Positions 43,708 through 52,483 of a stretch of 64,000 nucleotides of DNA are shown piece after piece; position 1 is the stretch's first letter; each line of letters opens with the position of its first letter. The notes beneath the pieces were generated by a model. That model was not told the DNA's origin and did no database searches. It was given only the letters and a program-made list of their open reading frames with translations. Source of the DNA: JAVJUV01 sp047314965. Lineage in GTDB: Bacteria > Pseudomonadota > Alphaproteobacteria > Rhodobacterales > Rhodobacteraceae. The stretch lies in contig NZ_JBLBVK010000047.1 of NCBI RefSeq assembly GCF_047314965.1, positions 124,001 to 188,000 on the forward strand, written 5' to 3'. The position numbers were made by a program, and so were the translations under genes.

Positions 43708-43946
43708 ACAAGCCCCTGACACTCAAGACCAAGACCCCGCCGCCGGAACCGCTCCAGACCAACAACTATCTGCGCGGAATGCTTGGCAGGGACATCATCG
43801 TCCGGCTGCGTTTTGACGACACGCTGGACGGCAAGCTGGTCTGGTTTGACCGCTGGAACCTCATGCTGAACGTCGATGGACATGACGTCCTCGTTTTCAA
43901 GCACGCAATCGACACCATCACCAATCCGAAAGGATCCAAGACATGA
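43704..43946 (+). CDS. Small Hfq/LSm-like protein
   Basis: An 80-aa protein. Residues 20-73 follow the Hfq plan: a short helix (NNYLRGMLGRD), strands with the Sm1-like DIIVRLRFDDTLDGKLVWFD and WNLMLNV, and an Sm2-like VFKHAIDTI (K66, H67), comparable to VYKHAIST in E. coli Hfq. A proline-rich N-terminal 18 residues precede it. It is likely an RNA-binding ring protein carried by the element; this rests on motif similarity. It overlaps its neighbours by 4 bp on both sides, so it is co-translated with the replication genes. Confidence 0.75.
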   Translation: MNKPLTLKTKTPPPEPLQTNNYLRGMLGRDIIVRLRFDDTLDGKLVWFDRWNLMLNVDGHDVLVFKHAIDTITNPKGSKT

Positions 43947-44350
43947 GGACACGCAAACTCAAAGGCAACGGTAATGGCTTCTTCGCTGACACCGAGGGCG
44001 GTCGAATGATTGAGCAACTCATTGGCGAGGCAATCGGCTTTGAAGATGAGAAAGGAAACGACTTGAGTGAAAAAGCCAAGATTCAAGAAAAGAAAACCGA
44101 ACTGCTAAAAAAGTATGCTGAAAAGCCAGTGACGGCTTTCTGGCAGTATGACGGCTTTAACCAGCCGCTTGGACACGATCACGAAATTTACCGTGTAGAC
44201 ACCTTCGAGTTGATGCGCGGCACAGACGTCCGTGTGCTTGTCCCGAAGGAAACAGAAGTCCCACGGGCTGCACAGGTGGCGATGCTGAGGAAGATTGCCG
44301 ACTGGCTGGAACGTGAAGAACCAGCCGACCTAGGTGACACTCCCTTCTGA
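43943..44350 (+). CDS. Hypothetical element protein
   Basis: A 135-aa acidic, mostly helical protein that I do not recognise. A lysine-rich helix (EKAKIQEKKTELLKKYAEKP, about residues 43-62) is followed by FWQYDGFNQPLGHDHEIYRVDTFELMRG in outline and a C-terminal helix ending WLEREEPADLGDTPF. ATGA overlap links it to the LSm-like gene. It is the last recognisable gene of the element. Confidence 0.6.
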   Translation: MRTRKLKGNGNGFFADTEGGRMIEQLIGEAIGFEDEKGNDLSEKAKIQEKKTELLKKYAEKPVTAFWQYDGFNQPLGHDHEIYRVDTFELMRGTDVRVLVPKETEVPRAAQVAMLRKIADWLEREEPADLGDTPF

Positions 44351-44973
44351 GCATGAGGCGGGACCCCGGGGGGTGGGTCGAAACCTTGGGAAAGCGATCC
44401 CCGGAAACCCACCGCCCACCTGCGTGCGAAATATCACCTCGGAAAAAGGGGGTATCCCCCCGACCAAAGAACTCAAGTGTCTGCCCTGACCTCTTCGAAG
44501 TCAGAGGACAGCTTCTGTCCACGTAGCGGTCATCCGACAAAATGACTCAGATGACGGCATCGAGCCCAAAGCCGTCAAAGGATTTGGTCCAGTTTTGTCC
44601 TGCGACGGCCAATCGGATTCGGAGGTCGTTCGGTTTTCCATCGACCGCTGCGCCGGGTCGCTGCTCCGCTTGCTGGTCATTGGCAATATTTTGCGGCGTG
44701 TCTACTCCAAGCCTGCATCAGACCCGTTTCTCTTAATGTCCAGCAAGTGCGCCAAGCTTTTCTTGGCCGAGCATCGCTCGATCGCCGCTTCGACGCCGCC
44801 GCGCGATAGTTCTGGGGCGTTTGAATCGTTGCGGTGCAGAAGACCTTCTCAATCTTGGAGCGCGCCAATTACTTTTGTACACCGCAGGATCTTTCGTGGG
44901 ATTCTTGCCGTTTGACGACCTATCGCGCAACCGGTCATAATGGCATTCCCGATTGAAAGGGAGACGCCGAGAA
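44351..44973. other. Decayed stretch between the element and the orphan permeases
   Basis: About 620 bp without a supportable gene. It holds a copy of a 46-bp dispersed repeat (44525-44570) and short open frames on both strands with no recognisable domain. If the orphan permeases once belonged to a five-gene operon, the missing binding protein and ATPases would have stood here. Confidence 0.45.
44525..44570 (+). repeat. 46-bp dispersed repeat, copy A
   Basis: Begins AGCGGTCATCCGAC and ends GAGCCCAAA. It matches 63685-63730 on the opposite strand at 38 of 46 positions without gaps; the first 14 and last 9 bases are identical. Confidence 0.8.
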
Positions 44974-45845
44974 ATGTACGCTAATGCCTCTAAGCGATCG
45001 GCGTTCCCCTATCTCCTCCCAGCCCTTCTGGTTCTGACGATTGCAGGGATCATCCCCCTCGGCTTCGTCTTTTTCTACTCACTCCATGACACATTCGGCG
45101 GGAATGTCTTCGTCTGGGTCGGAGATGATTGGTTCCGGCAGGTTCTCGCATCATCCGAGTTCTACGATGCAGTTCTTCGAAGCCTGTTGTTTTCTATGAT
45201 CGTGCTTTCGGTCCAGATCCCGCTTGGGATTTTCGTCGCCCTGAGGATGCCGCGCTCCGGGCCGTTTGTCGCGATCAGCCTTGTGCTTCTATCCGTCCCG
45301 ATGCTGACCCCACAAATAGTCGTCGGTTATCTGTGGAAGGTCATGGTCCAGCCAGGGTCCGGTCTGTTGTCTCAGTCCCTGGCCGGGATCGGTTTAACGC
45401 TGGACATCAACAGCGTTGGCGGAACCTGGGGGCTTCTGGTGCTCATGGACACCTGGCACTGGACCGGTCTGGTGGTCCTGCTCTGTTATGCGCGTCTTAA
45501 GGTCATCCCCGAGGCCTACTACCAGGCCGCCGCCATCGACGGGGCGAGCCGGTGGGCGGTCTTTCGGCATATCCAGCTTCCACGTCTCAGACTCGTTCTC
45601 GCTATCGCGCTTCTCTTGAGGTTCATGGACAGCTTCACGATCTATACCGAGGCTTACGTTATTACCCGCGGTGGACCCGGCCAGAGCACGGTGTTTCTGT
45701 CACACGAACTTGTGCAGACGGGCCTGATCCAGTTCGATCTGGGTGAAGCCGGAGCCATGGCCGTCATCTATTTCCTGATCGTCGTTCTTGTCTCGGCGTT
45801 CTTTTACCGGTTGATTGTGCCTGCGGGCCGGGAGGCAGGCGGCAG

Positions 45846-45849
<4 letters not shown>
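44974..45849 (+). CDS. ABC sugar/polyol transporter permease (GlpP-like), orphan copy
   Basis: A 291-aa MalF-type permease with six hydrophobic spans and the EAA loop AYYQAAAIDGASRWAVFRHIQLP. It is a clear paralogue of the permease at 49410-50273: MDSFTIYTEAYVITRGGPGQST here against MDSFNIYTEPFVLTGGGPGNST there. ATG at 44974 has AAGGGAG 10 bp upstream. It is paired with the next permease (ATGA overlap), but no binding protein or ATPase is adjacent. It is either a remnant of a truncated operon or borrows the ATPases at 50-52 kb. Confidence 0.88.
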
Positions 45850-46649
<800 letters not shown>

Positions 46650-46656
46650 GCGGCTA

Positions 46657-47757
46657 TCAGTAGCGGCGGTTGATCGCCTCCAGACGTTCCAGGTTCACGA
46701 TCGTCGAGAGCATCAGGCGGTCCTGGCTCCAGTCGCCGGGCTGACGCACGGAAGCCGCAGCCATCGAAACACCGACAGCCAAAACTCCCGCCAGGACCGG
46801 CACCGCCATCTTCAGCGGTGCAGAAACGGGCCGGTTCGCCAGAGCCAAAAGGCGGCCGGCGAAGGCCTGTTTGGCCGATCGGTCCTGCGCACGGAAGAAC
46901 GCCACATGCATCGCACGCGGAAGCGGACCCTTGACCTGGCGCTCACAGAACCCAAGAAGGCAAGCGATGTACTCTCTCGTTTCGATGCGGTTGCGGATGA
47001 TCACCTTCTGGTCGCAGCTCAGCTCCCGCAGCTGGTCGAATGATCGCTTCCACAGGCCGAAGGCGGGGTTCCAGAACATCAGCGGACGCATCACTTCGAA
47101 CGCCAATTCCCATTCCACGTCACCATCGCGAAGGTGCTGCAACTCATGAGCGAGGATGAAACGCAGCTCCTTCGGTTCCGTGACAAGGCTCGAGGGAAGA
47201 ACGATATACCGGCGCATAAGGCCGCGCGCAGCGAAAGGAATGCTGACCCGATCAGAGAGACGAATGTCGACCTTGCCAATGCGACGCCAAAGATAGCTTC
47301 CCTGAACCGCGTTTCGGACAGCGGCCGCCGACCACAGCATTCGCAAGGTCTGAAAGGCCGCGGCCACGAACAGGATCGCGATAATGCCGGCCAGCAAGGG
47401 CGCCTCGCCATCAAAAAGAGCATCCATCAATCGCCCGCGTGTATTCAGCAAGGCTTCGAACTCTACTGCCGGGATCGCGATTTCGCCCCTCAGATACGAC
47501 GCCACGGCGATGTCGCTCACCGTGATCGGGGTCTTGGGCCAGAGGTTCTGACTGACCGACACCGCGATATGCGCGATCGCGGGGCTGACAAGCGTGAACA
47601 GCAGCGCCATCTTCATCAGCCGAAGCTGAGCAGGGTAATTATGCTTCAGGATCGTGCGGGACATCCCCGCCTGAACGATCGCCCACAAGCAGAACGCCAA
47701 CAGAAACACGATGTTGGCATCAATGAATAGATCAAGTGCCGGTTTCATCGCTGTCAT
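46657..47757 (-). CDS. M56-family (BlaR1-like) membrane metallopeptidase
   Basis: A 366-aa membrane protein with about four hydrophobic helices and a zinc protease motif HELQH (H204, E205, H208) followed by E-W-E, as in the BlaR1/MecR1 peptidase domain. BlaR1 cleaves or triggers cleavage of BlaI. Unlike BlaR1, it ends about 30 residues after the last helix (about 317-337) and has no penicillin-binding sensor domain, so the signal is not a beta-lactam. It overlaps the BlaI-like gene by 26 bp. ATG at 47757 has GGAGG 8 bp upstream. Confidence 0.85.
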   Translation of the reverse strand: MTAMKPALDLFIDANIVFLLAFCLWAIVQAGMSRTILKHNYPAQLRLMKMALLFTLVSPAIAHIAVSVSQNLWPKTPITVSDIAVASYLRGEIAIPAVEFEALLNTRGRLMDALFDGEAPLLAGIIAILFVAAAFQTLRMLWSAAAVRNAVQGSYLWRRIGKVDIRLSDRVSIPFAARGLMRRYIVLPSSLVTEPKELRFILAHELQHLRDGDVEWELAFEVMRPLMFWNPAFGLWKRSFDQLRELSCDQKVIIRNRIETREYIACLLGFCERQVKGPLPRAMHVAFFRAQDRSAKQAFAGRLLALANRPVSAPLKMAVPVLAGVLAVGVSMAAASVRQPGDWSQDRLMLSTIVNLERLEAINRRY

Positions 47758-48139
47758 CTTGGAGCCTCCTCTCCACCAGCGCCCGAATATCCTCTAGATC
47801 CGATGCCGTCAGTTCCGCGTCATCGACGAGCCGGGCAACAAGTGATGCCGGCGTATCGTCGAAAAGGGTGCGTGACAGATTCTGCAGCGATCGGGTCTGA
47901 TAATTGTCTTTTTGGAGGAGTGGTGTGTAGACCAGCGTCTTGCCTTCCTTGCGACTTTTCACAAAGCCTTTTTCGTCAAGAATGCGCAGGATCGTGGCTC
48001 CCGACGTGTAAGCCAGGTTCCGTTCCGGAGGCAGCTGATCAAGGACGTCTCTGACGGAGCCCTCGCCGAGCGACCAGAGCTCGTTCATGAACTCCAGTTC
48101 GACCTCAGTCAGCAGGTCTCCCTTTTTTCGTTTGCGCAT
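47732..48139 (-). CDS. BlaI/MecI/CopY-family repressor
   Basis: A 135-aa winged-helix repressor: LTEVELEFMNELWSLGEGSVRDVL and ATILRILDEKGFVKSRKEGKTLVY form the DNA-binding domain (residues about 10-75), and the C-terminal helices give the dimer. BlaI-type proteins are cut by their partner M56 peptidase. ATG at 48139 follows AAGGA, though closely. The frame is open to an ATG at 48193 that lacks an SD. It lies 71 bp downstream of the DUF2160 gene, so it may be the tail of the transporter operon. Confidence 0.88.
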   Translation of the reverse strand: MRKRKKGDLLTEVELEFMNELWSLGEGSVRDVLDQLPPERNLAYTSGATILRILDEKGFVKSRKEGKTLVYTPLLQKDNYQTRSLQNLSRTLFDDTPASLVARLVDDAELTASDLEDIRALVERRLQDDSDETGT

Positions 48140-48210
48140 CGGTCCTTGTCGTTCCACCAATTCGTCACTCCCCACCCCTACAAAACCATTCATTGCGCGT
48201 CACGCGAAGC

Positions 48211-48612
48211 CTAAACTTTCCAGAAGACGAAAATTCCCCAGCCAATCGCGATGAAAAGCGGGATCCAGATTGGCTGCCCGACAAACCCAAGCCATGCCAG
48301 AAAGATGTAGGCGGCGCCGAGAAGCGTGATGAACAAACGGTCACCCAGCGTCGTGGTCAGTCCCAGAACTCCCTTGCGTTCAAGCCCGTCGCGCAACCAG
48401 AATCCCTCGAGCAAGCCGATCACGAGGATCGCCGAGAAGATGCCTACGAAGACGGCCAGCGTCGCTGGTGTCCATGCCATCCAAAAATCCGGCCAAAGCG
48501 GATCGGTCCACGAAAACCCCTTCTCTTCCTGCTTCCCCACGTTGCCCCACCCCGCCTGCTGGGCAAACGCGGCACCGGGAACAAGGAAAACAAGCAGTAG
48601 GCAACGCAGCAT
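48211..48612 (-). CDS. DUF2160 membrane protein (GlpU-like)
   Basis: A 133-aa small membrane protein. It has an N-terminal signal-like helix (MLRCLLLVFLVPGAAFA) and two to three further helices with the DUF2160 features WMAWTPATLAVFV, LLEGFWLRDGLERKGVLGL and WLGFVGQPIWIPL. In Rhizobium leguminosarum the related GlpU is encoded with the GlpSTPQV glycerol importer. GGGAGGG stands 9 bp before the ATG at 48612. It begins right after the GlpQ-like stop. Its molecular role is unknown. Confidence 0.85.
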   Translation of the reverse strand: MLRCLLLVFLVPGAAFAQQAGWGNVGKQEEKGFSWTDPLWPDFWMAWTPATLAVFVGIFSAILVIGLLEGFWLRDGLERKGVLGLTTTLGDRLFITLLGAAYIFLAWLGFVGQPIWIPLFIAIGWGIFVFWKV

Positions 48613-48615
48613 CAC

Positions 48616-49413
48616 TCAGACCCTCCCCATCGCGAAGCCGCGGGCGATATAATTCCGCACGAACCAGATCACGATCGCGCCCGGGATGATCGTTAGCGTG
48701 CCCGCAGCCGCCAGCAATCCCAGTTCATAGCCGGCGCTCGAGGCGGTGCGCGTCATCACCGCCGCGATCGGCTTGGCCTCTACCGCCGTCAGCGTCTTGG
48801 CAAGCAACATCTCGACCCACGAGAACATGAAACAAAAGAACGCGGCCACCCCGACGCCCGCCTTGATGTTGGGCAGGAAAATCTTCACGAAGAACCTCGG
48901 GAAGGAATACCCGTCGACATAGGCCGTCTCGTCCAGCTCTTTCGGGATCGAACGCATGAAGCCTTCCAGGATCCAGACCGCCAGCGGAACGTTGAACAGC
49001 GTGTGCGCCAGCGCCACGGCGATATGCGTGTCGAACAGGTTGATCGACGAATAGAGCTGGAAGAACGGCAGCGCGAAAACCGCCGCCGGAGCCATCCGGT
49101 TCGTCAGCAACCAGAAGAACAGCTGCTTGTCGCCAAGGAACCGGTAGCGTGAGAACGCGTAGGCCGCCGGCAAGGCGACCGCCACCGAAAGCACCGTGTT
49201 CAGAGAGACATAGAGGATTGAGTTGATATAGCCCCAATACCACGTCGGATCGGTGAAGATGGCCTTGTAGTTGTCCAGCGTGAAGGTCTGCGGGAACAGC
49301 GAGAACCCGGACAGGATCTCGTTTGTCGTCTTGAAGGACATCGCCACCAGCCAATAGATCGGCAACATCAGGAAGGCGATGTAGAGGATCGGGATGACTG
49401 ACCTTTTTCTCAT
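48616..49413 (-). CDS. glpQ: Glycerol-type ABC transporter permease (GlpQ-like)
   Basis: A 265-aa MalG-type permease with six spans and the EAA loop LDETAYVDGYSFPRFFVKIFLP, ending YIARGFAMGRV. It is part of the minus-strand operon binding protein-ATPase-ATPase-permease-permease-DUF2160, the gene set of rhizobial GlpSTPQUV. It is coupled to the GlpP-like gene by a 4-bp overlap. Substrate assignment to glycerol rests on gene content rather than on residues. Confidence 0.87.
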   Translation of the reverse strand: MRKRSVIPILYIAFLMLPIYWLVAMSFKTTNEILSGFSLFPQTFTLDNYKAIFTDPTWYWGYINSILYVSLNTVLSVAVALPAAYAFSRYRFLGDKQLFFWLLTNRMAPAAVFALPFFQLYSSINLFDTHIAVALAHTLFNVPLAVWILEGFMRSIPKELDETAYVDGYSFPRFFVKIFLPNIKAGVGVAAFFCFMFSWVEMLLAKTLTAVEAKPIAAVMTRTASSAGYELGLLAAAGTLTIIPGAIVIWFVRNYIARGFAMGRV

Positions 49414-50273
49414 TTCTGGTCGTCCTTCGTCATCAATGTATAGAACACCCAGCTCACCAGAAGCGTGATCGCGAAGTAGATCAGGCTCATCGCCGCCGCC
49501 GGGCCAAGGTCGAACTGCCCCAGCGCGATCTTCACCAGGTCGATCGACAAAAGCGTCGTCGAGTTGCCGGGGCCGCCACCGGTCAGAACAAAGGGCTCTG
49601 TATAGATGTTAAAGCTGTCCATGAACCTCAGAAGGATCGCGATGGTCAGCACCGTCTTCATCTTGGGCAACTGGATATAGCGGAAGACGCTCCACGGGCT
49701 TGCCCCGTCGATCTTGGCCGCCTGGTAATAGGCATCCGGAATCGAGACCAGGCCGGCATAGCACAAAAGCACCACAAGCGAGGTCCAGTGCCAGACATCC
49801 ATCACGATCACCGTGATCCAGGCCGCAAGCGGCTGCTGGGTCATGTCATAGTTGATACCCAGCACATCGTTCAGGAAATACCCCATCAGCCCGATCTTCG
49901 GCAGGGTGAAGATGTTCCACATCGAGCCGACGACATTCCACGGGATCAGCATGGGCAATGCCATAAGCACCAGGCAGACCGGCACCCAGATGCCCTTCCT
50001 GGGCATGGACAAGGCCACGATGATGCCCAACGGCACCTCGATCAACAGGATCAGAAAGGTGAACAGGAACTGTCGGCCCAGCGCGGCCTGAAACCGCTCC
50101 GACCTCAGAATCTGTTCGAACCAGTCCAGCCCTTGCCAGAAGAACTGGTTGTTCCCGAACGTCTCCTGTACCGAGTAGTTGACCACGGTCATCATCGGCA
50201 CGAGCGCGTTGAACGCAACCAGCGCCAGAACCGGCAGAACGAAGAACCACGCTTTCTGATTTTCGGTTCTCAT
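49410..50273 (-). CDS. glpP: Glycerol-type ABC transporter permease (GlpP-like)
   Basis: A 287-aa MalF-type permease with six spans and the EAA loop AYYQAAKIDGASPWSVFRYIQLP. It overlaps the ATPase gene upstream (50270) and the GlpQ-like gene downstream by 4 bp each. Its paralogue is the orphan permease at 44974-45849. Confidence 0.87.
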   Translation of the reverse strand: MRTENQKAWFFVLPVLALVAFNALVPMMTVVNYSVQETFGNNQFFWQGLDWFEQILRSERFQAALGRQFLFTFLILLIEVPLGIIVALSMPRKGIWVPVCLVLMALPMLIPWNVVGSMWNIFTLPKIGLMGYFLNDVLGINYDMTQQPLAAWITVIVMDVWHWTSLVVLLCYAGLVSIPDAYYQAAKIDGASPWSVFRYIQLPKMKTVLTIAILLRFMDSFNIYTEPFVLTGGGPGNSTTLLSIDLVKIALGQFDLGPAAAMSLIYFAITLLVSWVFYTLMTKDDQK

Positions 50274-51343
50274 GCGCGTGCCTCCGTCGCGATCCAGCCA
50301 TCCCGGTAGACGCGGGTTTTCTCGGGGCGCAGACCCAGATGAACCTCGCTGCCCTGCTCGGGTGCGTCGTGCTCGGTCACGATCTTGAGGGCGCTGTCTC
50401 CGACCATGGCTTCCACCACGAAATGCCGGCCCACGTCGGAAACCTTGGTAACGCGTGCTGGCACCCCGGTTCCGCCGATGTCGATATGCTCGGGGCGGAC
50501 GCCCAGTTTCACTGTACCGCCTTGCCCGCTCACCGGACCTTCAAGCGCCACCTCGTGGCCCTGGAACAGCGCGCGATCGCCACGGACTTCGCAGGGCAGG
50601 ACGTTCATGCCGGGCGATCCGATGAAATGGCCCACGAAGGTGTGCTGCGGGCGCTCGAACAGCTCGACCGGCGTGCCGATCTGCACAACCTCGCCATCCT
50701 GCATGACGACCACCTCGTCGGCGAAGGTCAGCGCTTCGGTCTGGTCGTGCGTCACATAGATCATTGTCGCCTTGACCCGCTGGTGCAGCTCCTTGAGCTT
50801 CGACCGAAGCTTCCACTTGAGATGCGGATCGATCACCGTCAGCGGTTCGTCAAACATCACGACGTTCACATCGTCGCGTACCAGCCCCCGCCCCATCGAG
50901 ATCTTCTGCTTGTTGTCCGGGCTCAGACCAGAGGCGCGGGTGTCCAGCATCGGCTCGACCTCCAGCATCGCCGCGATCTCGGCCACTCGGGCCGCGATCC
51001 GCGTGGGTTCCACACCCCGATTCTTCAATGGAAACGCAAGGTTCTGCCGTACGGTCATCGTGTCGTAGATCACGGGAAACTGGAACACCTGCGCGATGTT
51101 GCGCTGATCCGGCGGTAGCCCGGTGACATCGCGATCATCGAACAGCACCTTTCCCTCGGACGGCGTCAGCAGGCCGGAGATGATGTTCAGAAGGGTGGAC
51201 TTCCCGCAACCGGACGGGCCCAGCAGAGCGTAGGCCCCGCCATCCTTCCATGTGACATCGATCTCCTTCAGGGCATAATCGTCCGGACCTGTCGGGTTCG
51301 GATAGTAACTGTGCCGGAGCTTCGACAGCGTGATGCGCGCCAT
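50270..51343 (-). CDS. Glycerol-type ABC transporter ATPase (GlpT-like), noncanonical signature
   Basis: A 357-aa ABC ATPase with Walker A LLGPSGCGKSTLLN, Q-loop VFQFPVIYDTMTV, Walker B VVMFDEPLTVIDP and a normal H-loop (YVTHDQTEAL). The signature motif reads LSPDNKQKISMGR instead of LSGGQ. A C-terminal regulatory (TOBE-like) domain follows. ATG at 51343 is 1 bp from the stop of the companion ATPase. The partner has a normal signature but a changed H-loop, so a heterodimer with one good ATP site is likely. Named by analogy to GlpT of R. leguminosarum, not the E. coli GlpT. Confidence 0.87.
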   Translation of the reverse strand: MARITLSKLRHSYYPNPTGPDDYALKEIDVTWKDGGAYALLGPSGCGKSTLLNIISGLLTPSEGKVLFDDRDVTGLPPDQRNIAQVFQFPVIYDTMTVRQNLAFPLKNRGVEPTRIAARVAEIAAMLEVEPMLDTRASGLSPDNKQKISMGRGLVRDDVNVVMFDEPLTVIDPHLKWKLRSKLKELHQRVKATMIYVTHDQTEALTFADEVVVMQDGEVVQIGTPVELFERPQHTFVGHFIGSPGMNVLPCEVRGDRALFQGHEVALEGPVSGQGGTVKLGVRPEHIDIGGTGVPARVTKVSDVGRHFVVEAMVGDSALKIVTEHDAPEQGSEVHLGLRPEKTRVYRDGWIATEARA

Positions 51344-51344
51344 G

Positions 51345-52406
51345 TCAGGCCACCCTCTTTCCGTCGGTTCCAAAATAGCGGCAATGGGCCGGATCCATGT
51401 AGAACACATGGTCTTCCCCGACCTCGTAGGGATGCACACCCGCGGCCAGCGAAACCCAGGCGTCGTCGCCCAGGCGGAAATGCGCACTCGAATCCGAGCC
51501 CGACAACTCCGTCACCAGGACATGACCCTTGAGCGCCACATCGCGTTCGTTCATTCGGTGCGGCGTCACCCGGTGTGGGCGCACTGCCACGGTGTAACGC
51601 CCATCGGGCAGGCTCGCGGCCTGCCCTGCCAATGGCCAGGTAATCCCGGTCGCCAGACGTGCCTCGCTGCCGGCTTTCGTCACAGCGGCGACATTGATCG
51701 GCGGATCGGAAAAGACCTGTGCAGCCTTCAGATTGTCGGGGTTGCGATAGATGTCCGCTGTCGGCCCAAACTGAGTCACCTGCCCGTCCGACATCAGTGC
51801 GGTTCGCCCGCCCAGAAGCAGCGCTTCCTCGGGCTCCGACGTTGCATAGACGACAACCGAACCGCGTCCGGCCAGCAGCTCCGGCAGTTGCTCGCGCAAT
51901 TCCTCCCGCAATTTGTAGTCGAGGTTCGCCAGCGGCTCGTCCAGCAGGACCGCGCGGCTTTCCTTCGCGATGGCGCGGGCCAGAGCGGTGCGCTGCTGCT
52001 GCCCACCCGACAATTCGCTCGGGCGCCGGTGAAGCATCGGACGAAGCTGCAGAAGATCCGCCGCCTCTTCGACCCGCCCCTGAATTTCACTGTTCGCCAT
52101 GCCCGCGACACGCAGAGGTGAGGCGATGTTCTCGAACACGGTCATATGGGGATAGTTGACGAAGAACTGGTGCACGAGGCTGACATTCCGCTTCTGCGTC
52201 GAGATGCGGCTCACATCCTGTCCGTCCATCAGCACCTTGCCACCGGCCAAAGGATCCAGTCCGGCGATCAGCTTGATGAGCGAGGTCTTTCCCGACCCGG
52301 TCGCGCCCAGCAATACATTGAAATGTCCCGCCTCCAGCCGAAGCGTCGTCGGCTTGATGTGGGTGATCCGTCCGACCACCTTCGAGGCATCCTGAAGCTC
52401 GATCAT
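51345..52406 (-). CDS. Glycerol-type ABC transporter ATPase (GlpS-like), noncanonical H-loop
   Basis: A 353-aa ABC ATPase with Walker A LLGATGSGKTSLIK, Q-loop LVHQFFVNYPHMTV, canonical signature LSGGQQQRTALARA and Walker B VLLDEPLANLD. The switch histidine is lost: YATSEPEEALLLGG stands where YVTHDQxEA is usual. A TOBE-like C-terminal domain follows (about 240-345). It is first of the two tandem ATPases and follows the binding-protein gene after a 77-bp gap with a strong hairpin. Confidence 0.87.
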   Translation of the reverse strand: MIELQDASKVVGRITHIKPTTLRLEAGHFNVLLGATGSGKTSLIKLIAGLDPLAGGKVLMDGQDVSRISTQKRNVSLVHQFFVNYPHMTVFENIASPLRVAGMANSEIQGRVEEAADLLQLRPMLHRRPSELSGGQQQRTALARAIAKESRAVLLDEPLANLDYKLREELREQLPELLAGRGSVVVYATSEPEEALLLGGRTALMSDGQVTQFGPTADIYRNPDNLKAAQVFSDPPINVAAVTKAGSEARLATGITWPLAGQAASLPDGRYTVAVRPHRVTPHRMNERDVALKGHVLVTELSGSDSSAHFRLGDDAWVSLAAGVHPYEVGEDHVFYMDPAHCRYFGTDGKRVA

Positions 52407-52438
52407 CCCCGGTGTTCCACTCTTCCCCAGACCATGCT

Positions 52439-52466
52439 GGAGGCCGCCGCGCAGGCGGCGGCCTCC
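52439..52466 (-). other. Intercistronic hairpin after the binding-protein gene
   Basis: A 12-bp perfect stem with 4-nt loop: GGAGGCCGCCGC with GCGGCGGCCTCC. It lies between the GlpV-like stop and the ATPase genes and has no T run on the minus strand. It probably favours accumulation of the binding-protein mRNA. Confidence 0.75.
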
Positions 52467-52483
52467 GGTTCACGTGTTACAGA

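Larger units (their letters stand above)
38214..44350. mobile_element. Integrated satellite-like element with replication module
   Basis: The left end is fixed by the tRNA-Leu fragment. It is followed in one direction by integrase, hypothetical, AlpA-like regulator, Toprim primase, DUF927 ATPase, zinc-ribbon protein, LSm-like protein and hypothetical, with tight overlaps. This is the int-alpA-primase-helicase plan of P4-like satellites and small integrative elements. No capsid, packaging or conjugation gene is visible. The given right edge is only the last recognisable element gene; a restored tRNA-Leu does not occur to its right within the window. Confidence 0.75.

Noticed and set aside
44595..44915. 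Transposase remnant
   Set aside because: Frames on both strands were read for DDE or integrase-core motifs and none was found; the stretch is decayed but of unknown origin.
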